DNA of 33,371 nt from Devosia insulae DS-56 (GTDB lineage Bacteria; Pseudomonadota; Alphaproteobacteria; Rhizobiales; Devosiaceae): NCBI RefSeq assembly GCF_000970465.2, contig NZ_LAJE02000150.1:1-33371 (forward strand), given 5' to 3'. Within the stretch, counting starts at the first letter, position 1. Each line of letters starts with the position of its first letter. Shown one piece after another: positions 16,266-24,689 of the stretch. Under the pieces are notes generated by a model that worked only from the letters and a program-made list of their open reading frames with translations, was not told the origin of the DNA and did no database searches. Made by a program: the position numbers and the translations under genes.

Positions 16266-17960
16266 CTAAACAGAAGTTTCGGTGTAGCGGGCGCGCTGCT
16301 GCATGCGCGGGCGGCGCGGATCGGGATAGGGCACGGCGGAGATCAGTGCCTGCGTATACGGATGGCTGGGCGACGTACAGATGGTCTGCGCATCGCCGAC
16401 CTCGACCACCCGGCCGCGCCGCATCACTGCCACCCGATCGCAGAAATAGCGGATGACGCCGATATCGTGGCTGATGAAGATAAAGCTCAGCCCCAGCCGT
16501 TGCCTGAGTTCGATCAACAGATCGAGAATCTGGCTGCGGATCGACACATCGAGCGCCGAGGTCGGCTCATCGGCGATCAGCACCTTGGGGTCGAGCGCCA
16601 GGGCCCGGGCGATGCCGATGCGCTGGCGCTGGCCGCCGGAAAAGGCGTGCGGGTAGCGGCTCATCATCCCGGCATCGAGCCCGACCAGCTCGAGCAGCTG
16701 GCTGACCCGGGCGTTGATCTCGGTAGATGAACCGCGCCGGTTGATCAGCAACGGCTCGCCGACGATCTGGCGCACGGTCATGCGCGGGTTCAGCGAAGCG
16801 AACGGATCCTGGAAGATGAAGCGGATCTCGCTGTAGAGGTTGCGCAGCCCCGCCTTGTCGAGCGTCCGCACCACAACCGGCGCCGCGCCGGGCGGCGAAT
16901 AGACCACCTCGCCATCGGTCGGCTCCACGGTGCGGAGGATCAGCCGCCCCAGGGTGGTCTTGCCCGAACCGCTTTCCCCGACGATTCCCAGCGTCTCACC
17001 GGCCGCAAGTTCGAGGCTGACGGCGTCGACGGCGCGCAGCGTGCCCTTGGCTTTGCCGCCGAAGGCGCCAATGCCGAGCTGATAAGTCTTGCCGAGGTTG
17101 CGCAGCGAGAGGATCGGCGACGATACGGCGGGTGGCGCCGGCCGCGCTGCCGGCTGCTCGAGCTTCAGCGTCGCGGCGAGCAGCCGCTGCGTATAGGGGT
17201 GGGTGGCGCCGTGGAAGACCTGGTCCACCGGCCCGGCTTCGACCACCTGCCCGCGATACATCACCGCCACGTCGTCGACGGTCTCGGCCACCACGCCCAT
17301 GTCGTGGGTGATGAGGAGCATCGCCATGCCGCGCTCGCGCTGGATGCGGCCGATCAGGTCGAGCACCTCGGCCTGGGTGGTCACGTCGAGCGCCGTGGTT
17401 GGCTCGTCGGCGATCAGGACGCGCGGGTTGCAGGCCAGCGCCATGGCGATCATCGCCCGCTGCCGCATGCCGCCCGAGAACTCGTAGGCGTAGCGATCGA
17501 TCGCCTGTTCGGGGTTGGGGATTTCCACCTGGCCGAGCAGCTCGATGGTGCGGGCGCGCGCCGCCTTGCGGTCGAGCTTCAGATGCAACTCGAGTACCTC
17601 CATCACCTGGGCGCCGATAGTGTGCACCGGCGACAGCGAGCTCATCGGCTCCTGGAAGATCATCGAGATATCGGCGCCGCGGATGGCGCGGATGGCTTCG
17701 CCGCGCCGTGGCAGTTGCGCGATGTCGATGTCGCCGAGCCGGATCGAACCGCCGATGATCCGCCCGGGGGGATCGACCAGCTGCATCAGGGCGCGCGCGG
17801 TGACGGACTTGCCCGAGCCGCTTTCGCCGACGAGGCCCAGCGTGCGGCCGGCGCGCAGATCGAAGCTGACGCCGTCGACGGCGCGGAAGCTGCCCTGGCG
17901 CTGGGTGAAATCCACGGTGAGATCGCGGACCGAGAGAACGATTTCGGGTTCAGTTGTCAT
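16266..17960 (-). CDS. Fused double ABC ATPase of an oligopeptide-type importer (DppD-DppF fusion)
   Basis: Cytoplasmic motor of the importer, 564 aa, with two complete nucleotide-binding domains in one chain. Domain 1: Walker A GESGSGKS 45-52, signature FSGGM 161-165, Walker B VLIADEP 181-187, H-loop histidine 219. Domain 2: Walker [10 protein letters not shown] 328-336, signature FSGGQ 440-444, Walker B VLIADEP about 460-466. Each domain ends with HPYTQ-type oligo_HPY sequence, but the Cys-rich tail seen in most DppD/DppF proteins is missing. The open frame starts at 17987, but ATG 17958-17960 (MTTEPE) is favoured; it overlaps the end of the permease gene by 11 nt. The family is named for peptides, but many members in sugar operons carry oligosaccharides, as is likely here. 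Confidence 0.9.
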   Translation of the reverse strand: MTTEPEIVLSVRDLTVDFTQRQGSFRAVDGVSFDLRAGRTLGLVGESGSGKSVTARALMQLVDPPGRIIGGSIRLGDIDIAQLPRRGEAIRAIRGADISMIFQEPMSSLSPVHTIGAQVMEVLELHLKLDRKAARARTIELLGQVEIPNPEQAIDRYAYEFSGGMRQRAMIAMALACNPRVLIADEPTTALDVTTQAEVLDLIGRIQRERGMAMLLITHDMGVVAETVDDVAVMYRGQVVEAGPVDQVFHGATHPYTQRLLAATLKLEQPAARPAPPAVSSPILSLRNLGKTYQLGIGAFGGKAKGTLRAVDAVSLELAAGETLGIVGESGSGKTTLGRLILRTVEPTDGEVVYSPPGAAPVVVRTLDKAGLRNLYSEIRFIFQDPFASLNPRMTVRQIVGEPLLINRRGSSTEINARVSQLLELVGLDAGMMSRYPHAFSGGQRQRIGIARALALDPKVLIADEPTSALDVSIRSQILDLLIELRQRLGLSFIFISHDIGVIRYFCDRVAVMRRGRVVEVGDAQTICTSPSHPYTQALISAVPYPDPRRPRMQQRARYTETSV

Positions 17961-19110
17961 AGGGATCCGCCGCGTCTCGCAGGCCATCGCCGAGGAAGTT
18001 GAAACTCAGCACTGCGATCATCACGAACAAGGACGGCCAGAACAGCAGCCACGGGGCGCTGGTGATGGCGCGGAGGTTCTGGGCGTCCTGCAGCATGACG
18101 CCCCAGCTCACCACCGGCGGCTTCAGCCCGACCCCGAGGAAGGACAGGGAAGTCTCGGCAATGATCATTGCCGGCACCGCGAGGGTCACCATGGCGAGGA
18201 TATGGCTGGTCATCGAGGGCAGCATCTGGCGGAAGATGATCCGCATCTCGCCGGCCCCATCGAGCCGCGCCGCGGTGACGAAATCCTCGTTGCGCAGCGA
18301 GAAGAAGCGGCCGCGCACCTCGCGCGCCAGCGAAGTCCAGCCGAGCAGCGAGACGATGGCGGTGACGGTGAAATACACCTCGATCGGTCCCCAGGTCAGC
18401 GGGATCGCCGCCGCCAGCCCCATCCATAACGGGATCGTGGGCATGGCGCTGATCACCTCGATCAGCCGCTGGATGACGCTGTCGAGCCAGCCGCCGTAAT
18501 AGCCGGAGATGCCGCCGAAGAACACGCCGAGGACAAGCGAGATCACCACCCCGACCAGCCCGATCGACATCGAGATGCGGGTGCCGTGGATCAGCCGGCT
18601 CAGCACGTCGCGGCCCAGCCGGTCGCTGCCGAAGAGGTACACCACCTCCTTGGGGTCGGTGGCGCCGATCAGGTGGATATTGGCGTCGATCAGCCCGAAC
18701 AGCCGATAGGGCTGGCCCTCGACGAACAGCCCCAGCGGGATGAGCTTGTCGGGGTTGGCGGTGAAGCTCCGCCGCATCGCTTCGGTGTCGACGGTGATGT
18801 CATAGCCCGACGCGTGGAAGTTGAAGGCCCAGCCACCGTCGGCAGTCGGCGCGAACAGGTTGATGCCCTGCGGCGGGGCATAGGTGTATTGCGGCCGGGT
18901 GGTCTCGGGACTGTAGGGCGCGAGGAACTCGGCGAAGATGCCGGTGAGGTAGAGCAGCACCACGACCACCAGCGACACCACCGCCAGCTTGTGGCGGCTG
19001 AAGCGCCAGGCCATCAGCCGCCACTGGCTGGCCGTAGCGGCCGAGCTGCCGGCCCGCGCGATGATCGGCGGCGGCAGGGACAGTTCTTCGTCTGACACGA
19101 CGCCGCTCAT
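17950..19110 (-). CDS. ABC transporter permease, DppC/OppC-like
   Basis: Inner-membrane permease of 386 aa. After a cytoplasmic N-terminus and first helix (KLAVVSLVVVVLLYLTGIFAEFL) comes an unusually long periplasmic loop (about 68-145), then GSDRLGRDVLSRLIHGTRIS, the family hallmark, and four to five more helices with the EAA-type loop NEDFVTAARLDGAGEMRIIFRQMLPS. The C-terminus [17 protein letters not shown] is typical. It overlaps the upstream permease by 4 nt and the ATPase gene by 11 nt, so the pore and motor are translationally coupled. The long loop is shared with the paralogue at 30138 and characterises the oligosaccharide-linked branch of this family in my reading. Confidence 0.92.
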   Translation of the reverse strand: MSGVVSDEELSLPPPIIARAGSSAATASQWRLMAWRFSRHKLAVVSLVVVVLLYLTGIFAEFLAPYSPETTRPQYTYAPPQGINLFAPTADGGWAFNFHASGYDITVDTEAMRRSFTANPDKLIPLGLFVEGQPYRLFGLIDANIHLIGATDPKEVVYLFGSDRLGRDVLSRLIHGTRISMSIGLVGVVISLVLGVFFGGISGYYGGWLDSVIQRLIEVISAMPTIPLWMGLAAAIPLTWGPIEVYFTVTAIVSLLGWTSLAREVRGRFFSLRNEDFVTAARLDGAGEMRIIFRQMLPSMTSHILAMVTLAVPAMIIAETSLSFLGVGLKPPVVSWGVMLQDAQNLRAITSAPWLLFWPSLFVMIAVLSFNFLGDGLRDAADPYDN

Positions 19111-20096
19111 CGCTGATACCTGACGCGCGGATCGAGCACGGCGAGCAGGATGTCGGACAGCAGCATGCCGATCAGCGTCAAGACGCTCATGATCAGGATG
19201 AAGGCGCCGGCGAGATACATGTCCTGGCTGACCAGCGCGCGCAGCAGCAGCGGGCCGGCCATCGGCAGGTTGAGCACGATCGCCGTGATGGTGACGCCCG
19301 AGATCAGCGAGGGCAGCACCCAGCCGATGGTCGAAACGAACGGGTTGAGCGCAAGGCGCACCGGATAGCGCATGATCAGGGTGAACTCGGAGAGGCCCTT
19401 GGCGCGGGCGGTGACGACATAGGGCTTACTGAGCTCGTCGGAGAGATTGGCGCGCATCACCCGGATCAGCGCCGCGGTCGACGAGATGGCGATCACCACC
19501 ACCGGGATCCACAAATGCTGCAGCAGGTCGAGGAGCTTGGCGAGGCTCCAGGGCGCCTGCTCGTATTCGGGCGAGAACAGCCCGCCGACATTGAGGCCGA
19601 ACCAGGTGAAGCTCACATACATCAGCCCCAGCGCCAGGATGAAGGTCGGCACCGCGAGCCCGACAAAGCCGAGGAAGGTGAAGACATAGTCGCCGATCGA
19701 GTAGCGGCGCACCGCCGAATAGATGCCGATCGGAATGGCCAGCGCCCAGATCAACACCAGGCTCAGCGCCGAGACGAAAATCGTCACTCCCATGCGATCC
19801 CAGAGCAGCCGGCTCACCGGCTGGCCCCAGTCGAACGACCAGCCGAAATCGCCGCGGAAGATGATGTTGGAGATCCAGTTCCAGTACTGCACGTAGAACG
19901 GCTGATCGAGCCCGTAGAGCGCGGTCAGCCGGTCGATCGAGGCCTGGTCGAGCGACTGCCCGGAATCGGCGATCGCCGAGGTCAGCGAGGTCAGGAAGTC
20001 ACCGGGCGGCAGCTGGATGATCAGGAACGATACCAGCGACATGCCGAACAGTGTCGGGACCATGTAGAGCAGGCGCTTGAGGATATAGAGCAGCAT
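19107..20096 (-). CDS. ABC transporter permease, DppB/OppB-like
   Basis: Inner-membrane permease of 329 aa with about six helices. It has the family start MLLYILKRLLYMVPTLFGMSLVSFLIIQLPPGDF, the motif LYGLDQPFYVQYWNWISNI, and the ATPase contact loop LSKPYVVTARAKGLSEFTLIMRYPVRLALNPFV. It partners the DppC-like protein encoded next, whose start overlaps its stop by 4 nt. The start codon is 6 nt after the stop of the 702-aa glycoside-hydrolase-like gene with no strong ribosome binding site, so translation is probably coupled. It is paralogous to the permease at 29155, with the same layout but clearly diverged. Confidence 0.92.
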   Translation of the reverse strand: MLLYILKRLLYMVPTLFGMSLVSFLIIQLPPGDFLTSLTSAIADSGQSLDQASIDRLTALYGLDQPFYVQYWNWISNIIFRGDFGWSFDWGQPVSRLLWDRMGVTIFVSALSLVLIWALAIPIGIYSAVRRYSIGDYVFTFLGFVGLAVPTFILALGLMYVSFTWFGLNVGGLFSPEYEQAPWSLAKLLDLLQHLWIPVVVIAISSTAALIRVMRANLSDELSKPYVVTARAKGLSEFTLIMRYPVRLALNPFVSTIGWVLPSLISGVTITAIVLNLPMAGPLLLRALVSQDMYLAGAFILIMSVLTLIGMLLSDILLAVLDPRVRYQR

Positions 20097-20102
20097 GCGC
20101 GG

Positions 20103-22211
20103 TCAGGGCCCGAACTCGACGAGCACCACCTCGTTGGTGTGGATCTCAGGTAGATCGACATGCAGCCGCCCGGCCTGAAGGCTGGTGGCCGGCACCAGCC
20201 GCGACACCAGCAGCAGCGCCGTCGCCGTCGTGGCGCCAGGCGGCAAGGCGACGGACACCGACTGACCCCGCAGCGGAATGGTTTCGCGGATCGGGCCCTT
20301 CATCATCATCGGGTTGGTGAGGTTCACGAGGTGCACCGAAATCTGGCCCGCGCCATCTCGCGTGGCAATGTCGACGATGCCGGGGCCGGCCGACTGCACC
20401 CGCGCCGGGGTACCCAGCGCCCAGCGGAAGGCGTTGTCGAGCAGCCGCGAGTGATCGGCATTGGTCACTTCCCAGAAGATCTCGCCGATGTTCCAGGGGA
20501 AATAGACCACCCGGCCCTTGCCGACCTGTCGGGCCAGCACCGCAGGTTCGAGGGCTGGCTCCCGCGCGTAAATTTCCTCCATCGGCAGATCGGGGAAGTG
20601 CGGCACGAAGCGGAAGGGCACGTCGGCGGGACCATGCACATCGAGCGGGATGCGACGGGTGCCGCCCATGATGCGCGAGGCGCCGTCAAAGCCACGGAGG
20701 ATCGGGTGATCGTCGCCGTCGAGCGCGATGTAGGTGTTCTTGACCGGCCCTTCGGTTGGCCCGGCGACGCTGGCGCCGAACAGGCGGGAGAGCCCGAAAT
20801 CGGGCCGCTGCACCCCGTGCTCGTCATAGAGCGAGGTCTCGAAACTGGTGACCAGCGCACCGCCGCGTTCGACATAGCGGGTGAGCATGTCGCACTGCGC
20901 GTCGGACAGGAACGCCGCATTGGCGACGGCGATCAGCCGGTAGCGGTCGAGCGCCGCGTCGGTCATCACCAGGTCGGAGAGCAGGTCGAACGGCATCCGG
21001 GCTTCGACCAGCGCGTGATAGAAGCCGAGTTCGTGCCCCTCGGCATTGTCGCGGTCGTCGGAATGCCAGGTACGGAGCGTGGTGCTGGGGTCGAGCAGGG
21101 CGATCTCGGCAGTCGGCGCCAGCTTTGACAGCACCGGCTCGAGCTCGGCATGGAGGCTGTAGGTTTCGACGATCGGCGGCAGCCAGCGATTGTCGTGCAC
21201 CTTGGCGTTGAACTTGGTGAGCCAGGGCCTCAGCCCATGCGCCATACCATCGATCATCCACATGCGGATTTCCTCGGGCGACTGCACCGAGTCCTTCCAG
21301 CGCCACTTCTCCTCAACCGAGGTGGAGGTGACGAGGCCAATCGGCTTGTCACCCATGACGCCGCGCATGCGCTTGCCGTCGCGCCCGGCCGACCAGATCG
21401 GCACCACGCCGGTGCGCCCCTGGTGGTCGACGAACAGGATCGGGCAATAGCGTTTCACCTCGTCGAGGGCGAAGTCGAGCATCGAGGAGTTGCCGATATT
21501 GGGAATGAAGCGGCCATGCGGACGCTCGGAGGCAACGATACCGTTCCAGTGCCCGACGAGTTCGGTGAGCACATCGCGCGACCAGGCCAGCCAGGCCTGC
21601 CAGGTCGGATCGAATGGATCACGCCGGCGCGGCAGCTCGCGGCCGGTCTTCAAGCGGAAATCACTGGTGCAATGGGCGCAGTAGCAGACGCCATGACCGG
21701 ACCAGCGGTTGGCGAAGATGGCGTCGATATCGTAGCCGGCGGCGATCTCGCGGATCACCTCGCTCATGAAGTCGCGGTTATAGCCACCCCAGGCGCAGGT
21801 GACGTAGGCGTCGGGAAACGACCAGTGCTTCCTGAGTTCGCCCTCGGCGGTGACCGAAATCCATTCCGGATGCGCCGCCGCGACGTCGGCATGCACGGCG
21901 TGCGGATCGACGCGGGCGACGACATGCATGTTGCGCTGCCGCGCCCCGGCCACCAGGTCGCCGAACGGATCGCCGTCGCCGATATGGCGGCTGACATAGT
22001 GCAGCGGGAGCTTGCTCGGGTAGTAGGCGACATAGCCGCCGGCCGAGAGGCAGGTGGCATTCGACTGGGTCTCATCGAACACGCCGAGCCAGAAATCGAG
22101 GTCGTAGTTCCCCGGATCGTCCTCGACCAGGGTGAGCTGTGTCCAGCGCGTCGCGCCTTCATACCAGGTGGGTGACCTGAGACCGCTCAGGGCCTCGGCT
22201 GTGCTGTTCAT
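20103..22211 (-). CDS. Glycoside-hydrolase-like protein with beta-galactosidase trimerisation-type domain
   Basis: Cytoplasmic protein of 702 aa without a signal peptide. Residues about 15-340 read as a TIM barrel of the hypothetical glycosyl hydrolase 6 type (WTQLTLVEDDPGNYDLDFW; HVVARVDPH 96-104; DIDAIFANRW 161-170; the cysteine motif CYCAHC 176-181 typical of that group). Residues about 380-600 resemble the trimerisation, glutaminase-like domain of GH42 enzymes (YRLIAVANAAFLSDAQCDMLTRYVERGGALVTS), and the rest is a beta domain. GH151 alpha-L-fucosidases have a comparable layout, but I cannot assign the family or the catalytic pair with confidence. It lies between the binding-protein and permease genes of one operon, so it probably acts on the imported sugar. 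A rhizobial-type repeat and a terminator-like hairpin precede it. Confidence 0.75.
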   Translation of the reverse strand: MNSTAEALSGLRSPTWYEGATRWTQLTLVEDDPGNYDLDFWLGVFDETQSNATCLSAGGYVAYYPSKLPLHYVSRHIGDGDPFGDLVAGARQRNMHVVARVDPHAVHADVAAAHPEWISVTAEGELRKHWSFPDAYVTCAWGGYNRDFMSEVIREIAAGYDIDAIFANRWSGHGVCYCAHCTSDFRLKTGRELPRRRDPFDPTWQAWLAWSRDVLTELVGHWNGIVASERPHGRFIPNIGNSSMLDFALDEVKRYCPILFVDHQGRTGVVPIWSAGRDGKRMRGVMGDKPIGLVTSTSVEEKWRWKDSVQSPEEIRMWMIDGMAHGLRPWLTKFNAKVHDNRWLPPIVETYSLHAELEPVLSKLAPTAEIALLDPSTTLRTWHSDDRDNAEGHELGFYHALVEARMPFDLLSDLVMTDAALDRYRLIAVANAAFLSDAQCDMLTRYVERGGALVTSFETSLYDEHGVQRPDFGLSRLFGASVAGPTEGPVKNTYIALDGDDHPILRGFDGASRIMGGTRRIPLDVHGPADVPFRFVPHFPDLPMEEIYAREPALEPAVLARQVGKGRVVYFPWNIGEIFWEVTNADHSRLLDNAFRWALGTPARVQSAGPGIVDIATRDGAGQISVHLVNLTNPMMMKGPIRETIPLRGQSVSVALPPGATTATALLLVSRLVPATSLQAGRLHVDLPEIHTNEVVLVEFGP

Positions 22212-22227
22212 CGTTGTTACCGCCAGC

Positions 22228-22330
22228 TCAGCATGCCGTTTCGTCGAAACGTCCTGCTGATCCGGGCCCTTGTTTTGTCGCGAGATCGAACCGGAAAAGT
22301 CTGCAACTTTTCCTGATCTCGCTCTGATGC
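22228..22330. repeat. Rhizobial-type palindromic interspersed repeat
   Basis: Two nested dyads. First, CGTTTCG (22237-22243) and CGAAACG (22245-22251) flank one base, and TCAGCA/TGCTGA extend the dyad to 22228-22260. Second, GGAAAAGT (22293-22300) pairs with ACTTTTCC (22306-22313) around CTGCA, extended by CGAGATC (22281-22287) with GATCTCG (22315-22321). The order CGTTTC/GAAACG, then TTGTTTTG, then GGAAAAG/ACTTTTCC, then CGCTC is one I recall from very abundant intergenic repeats of Hyphomicrobiales. It sits in the 201-nt gap between the binding-protein and glycoside-hydrolase-like genes. Confidence 0.6.
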
Positions 22331-22334
22331 GTCT

Positions 22335-22371
22335 GAGAAAAGGACCGGGGAGCTGTCAGGCGTCCCCGGTC
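22335..22371 (-). terminator. Terminator-like hairpin after the binding-protein gene
   Basis: On the transcribed strand GACCGGGGA and TCCCCGGTC (22363-22371 and 22343-22351 on the plus strand) form a perfect 9-bp stem with an 11-nt loop, followed by CTTTTCTC. A further copy of TCCCCGGTCAG lies at 22396-22406. The T-tract is short, so this is probably a partial terminator that lowers expression of the downstream hydrolase and permeases relative to the binding protein. Confidence 0.6.
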
Positions 22372-22412
22372 AGAGGCCGGGAAGCCCTGGGGGACTCCCC
22401 GGTCAGGCCGGG

Positions 22413-24344
22413 TCAGGCCTTGAAGTACTGCTCGGGATTGGTCGGCGCCGGAGTGGGGTAGCCGAAGGAGTTCGGCATCTTCTCAGGCACGTTGTGGAAG
22501 TCGTTGCGCACGATGCCATAGGCATCGTTGGGCACTTTGATACCGATGCAGTAGAACTGGTCGGCGGCGATCTCGAGGATCTGCTTGAACGCCTCGACGC
22601 GCTTTGCATCGTCGACCGTGCTCTTGACGACGTCATAGAGCTTGAGCGCGTCCTGCACCTGGGCCGGCGGCTCGACGGCATTGGCGGCGGTCTTGTCGTT
22701 GTACCAGATCTGCCAGCCCATGGCGTAGAAGGCGTTGCCGCTATAGGGCACGAAGTAGCGCGGATCGAGCATGGCGGCGAGACCGATGCCGCCGCCGAAG
22801 CGGTTGGTGGTGGCGTCGTAATCCATGTTCTGGCGGATGCGCACCTCCCACAGCGAGCGGTCGATCAGCTTGAGCTGGCCGTCAATACCGACCGCCTTCA
22901 GCATCGGCATCATCAGCTGCATCATGTCGACCATTTCGAGCCGGTTCTGATCCTGCTCGACGATGATGGTGATGCGGCGGCCCGAGCTGTCGAGGCGATA
23001 GCCATCGGCATCCTTGTTGGGCGCGGCCTTGTCGAGGAATTCATTGGCCTTGGCGAGATCGAACTCGGTGAATTGCTTCGCCAACCGCTCGTTGTAGAGC
23101 GGATCGCCCTCGGCGATCGCCGGCTGCGACGGCGAGCCGATGCCGACGAACACCGAGTCGATCAGCGCCTGCCGGTCGATGGCATGCGACAGCCCGATGC
23201 GGAAATCCTTGTTCGAATAGAGCTCCGCCTTGACCTTGTCCGGATGGGTCATGTTGAGGCAGATCGCCATCTCGTTCGGCTGGGTCGACAGCGTCGTATA
23301 GAAGTCGTAGCCGCCGCGTTCCTTGCCATCGAACAGCACCGACTTGTTGGTCGGGGTCCCGATATACTGGTCGAGCAGGTCGATCTCGCCCTGCAGGCAC
23401 TTGAGCAACAGGACCTGGGCGTCGGCGACCAGCACGTAGTCGATGCTGTCGAGATAGGGCAGCTGGTTGCCGGCAGTATCGACCTTGAAATAGTAGGGGT
23501 TGCGTTCGGCAATGGCATGCTCGGTGCTCTCGCCCGGCGCCACCTTCATCTTCCACGGGTGGAGGACGGGGATCTCGCTGTTGGTGAAGAAGTCGTCCTC
23601 GAGCGCCGCTCCGGATTTCTTCTGGAACAGCTGGACCCAGCCCGACAGGCCCTGGTCGGTCGCGAGCTTATCGGCGTCCGGATTGTACTTGGGCAGGAAC
23701 TGGCTGAGGTAGTGCTTGGGGAAACGCGTGGTCTGGTCGCTGTCGGCCCAGGCGAGCAGCAGGAGGAATAACCCGTTCGAGCTCTTGAAGCTGACCGTGA
23801 AGGTGAGCGCGTCGACCTTGGCGAACACCGCCTTGTCTTCACCGATGATCAGGTGGTCCTGGTTGGTGACCTCGATGTCGGGGTTGGAGAACACGTCCTC
23901 GTACCAGAACATCACGTCGTCGGTGGTGTAGGGCTGGCCGTCGGACCACTTGTGGCCCTCGCGCAGCTTGAAGGTGAATTCGGTGGCGGCATCGTTGGCG
24001 ACGACGGACTCGGCGACGTTCGGGATCACCCCGGTCCATTCCGGGTTGTAGCGCATCAGCGGCTCATAGGCCTGGTAGCGGAACAGCATCGACAGCGAAC
24101 CGCCGCCGACAATGGTCGAGCGCCAGGTGCCGCCGTACTTGCCCACTTCCCTGAGCGGGGTCACCACCATCGGGTTCTTGGGCAGGCGGTCCACCAGCGG
24201 CGGGAGCGTCCCGGCATCGGCCAGCGCCTTCAGCATCGGCGCCTCGCCGATCGCAGCGGCGAGCGCCGGACCGAGACCAGTCGCCGCAGCGGCGAGCGTC
24301 GCCAAGGACGACGTGACGAACAGTCTCCTGGATAGCTTGATCAT
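22413..24344 (-). CDS. ABC transporter substrate-binding protein, family 5 (oligopeptide/oligosaccharide type)
   Basis: Periplasmic binding protein of 643 aa, long for family 5 and typical of the branch found in glycan operons. The signal peptide starts MIKLSRRLFVTSSLATLAAAATG; SRRLFV fits the twin-arginine pattern. The mature part has the branch hallmark APMLKALADAGTLPPLVDRLPKNPMVVTPLREVGKYGGTWR, then FKLREGHKWSDGQPYTTDDVMFWYEDV, which is diagnostic for family 5. It is the first gene of the seven-gene operon and is divergent from the BNR genes. AGGGGA lies about 10 nt before the ATG. It is a paralogue of the protein at 27158, which has the same LPP..RLP..P.VVTP..EVG.YGGT opening, but the two differ enough to suggest different ligands. 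Confidence 0.92.
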   Translation of the reverse strand: MIKLSRRLFVTSSLATLAAAATGLGPALAAAIGEAPMLKALADAGTLPPLVDRLPKNPMVVTPLREVGKYGGTWRSTIVGGGSLSMLFRYQAYEPLMRYNPEWTGVIPNVAESVVANDAATEFTFKLREGHKWSDGQPYTTDDVMFWYEDVFSNPDIEVTNQDHLIIGEDKAVFAKVDALTFTVSFKSSNGLFLLLLAWADSDQTTRFPKHYLSQFLPKYNPDADKLATDQGLSGWVQLFQKKSGAALEDDFFTNSEIPVLHPWKMKVAPGESTEHAIAERNPYYFKVDTAGNQLPYLDSIDYVLVADAQVLLLKCLQGEIDLLDQYIGTPTNKSVLFDGKERGGYDFYTTLSTQPNEMAICLNMTHPDKVKAELYSNKDFRIGLSHAIDRQALIDSVFVGIGSPSQPAIAEGDPLYNERLAKQFTEFDLAKANEFLDKAAPNKDADGYRLDSSGRRITIIVEQDQNRLEMVDMMQLMMPMLKAVGIDGQLKLIDRSLWEVRIRQNMDYDATTNRFGGGIGLAAMLDPRYFVPYSGNAFYAMGWQIWYNDKTAANAVEPPAQVQDALKLYDVVKSTVDDAKRVEAFKQILEIAADQFYCIGIKVPNDAYGIVRNDFHNVPEKMPNSFGYPTPAPTNPEQYFKA

Positions 24345-24416
24345 CTCACATGTTCCCCTGATTGCTGCGCGTGGAGCCCCTTGCTCCCGCCGCGTACCAG
24401 CGTCCCGCCGGCCGCG

Positions 24417-24441
24417 ATTGCCTCAACACCCCCGAGGCAAT
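24417..24441 (-). promoter_or_regulatory. Stem-loop in the leader of the family 5 binding-protein gene
   Basis: ATTGCCTC (24417-24424) and GAGGCAAT (24434-24441) form a perfect 8-bp dyad around 9 bases. It lies just downstream of the expected transcription start of the minus-strand promoter and about 75 nt before the ATG. It could be an operator or a 5'-end mRNA hairpin. Confidence 0.45.
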
Positions 24442-24451
24442 GCTGAGCTAA

Positions 24452-24492
24452 ACGGTAGCGCCAACGCCTACTTTGTCAAGGCCCATGACAAA
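24452..24492 (-). promoter_or_regulatory. Minus-strand promoter overlapped by a 21-bp inverted repeat
   Basis: The -35 box is a perfect TTGACA on the minus strand (24474-24479), with TACCGT as a weak -10 (24452-24457) after 16 nt. TTTGTCA (24472-24478) and TGACAAA (24486-24492) form a perfect inverted repeat with a 7-nt spacer, covering the -35 box, so a bound protein would block transcription of the binding-protein operon. Widely spaced arms of this kind suit ROK-type repressors, and a ROK gene ends the operon. Confidence 0.55.
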
Positions 24493-24569
24493 TGCATGAC
24501 GAAAGTTGCACTTCACTCGCCGAATCCGACTTATCAGGCCTGCTCATATGGGATTATGGTCATGGCCGC

Positions 24570-24611
24570 TGACAAACGATCCAGACCCGTACGCCGAACA
24601 TTGCTGACAAT
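24570..24611. promoter_or_regulatory. Additional TGACAA half-sites in the divergent region
   Basis: GCTGACAAA (TGACAAA at 24570-24576) and ATTGCTGACAAT (24600-24611) repeat the half-site of the inverted repeat at 24472-24492. The second is nearly palindromic (ATTG and CAAT around CTGA) and recurs exactly at 25861-25872 before the second BNR gene. They probably bind the same regulator. Confidence 0.45.
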
Positions 24612-24656
24612 CATCTATTTTCCGCTTGACCGGTTACGGTGGGTGCCGCATCGTGG

Positions 24657-24672
24657 ATAATGTCGACATTAT
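24657..24672. promoter_or_regulatory. 16-bp perfect palindrome before the first BNR gene
   Basis: ATAATGTCGACATTAT is a perfect palindrome ending 17 nt before the GTG start at 24690. Its left half supplies a GATAAT sequence that could serve as a -10 box, although no good -35 is spaced correctly. The position is right for an operator that represses the plus-strand operon. Confidence 0.55.
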
Positions 24673-24689
24673 GCAGGCTGGAGGGGTCC

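Noticed and set aside
17950-20096. Calling the importer a true dipeptide transporter
   Set aside because: The family name fits the fold, but glycoside-hydrolase-type genes and sugar regulators in the operon, and the long periplasmic loop, point to oligosaccharides.
22237-22251. CGTTTCGTCGAAACG palindrome as a LacI-type operator before the hydrolase gene
   Set aside because: It is linked to a second dyad in an order typical of a common Hyphomicrobiales interspersed repeat, which explains it better.
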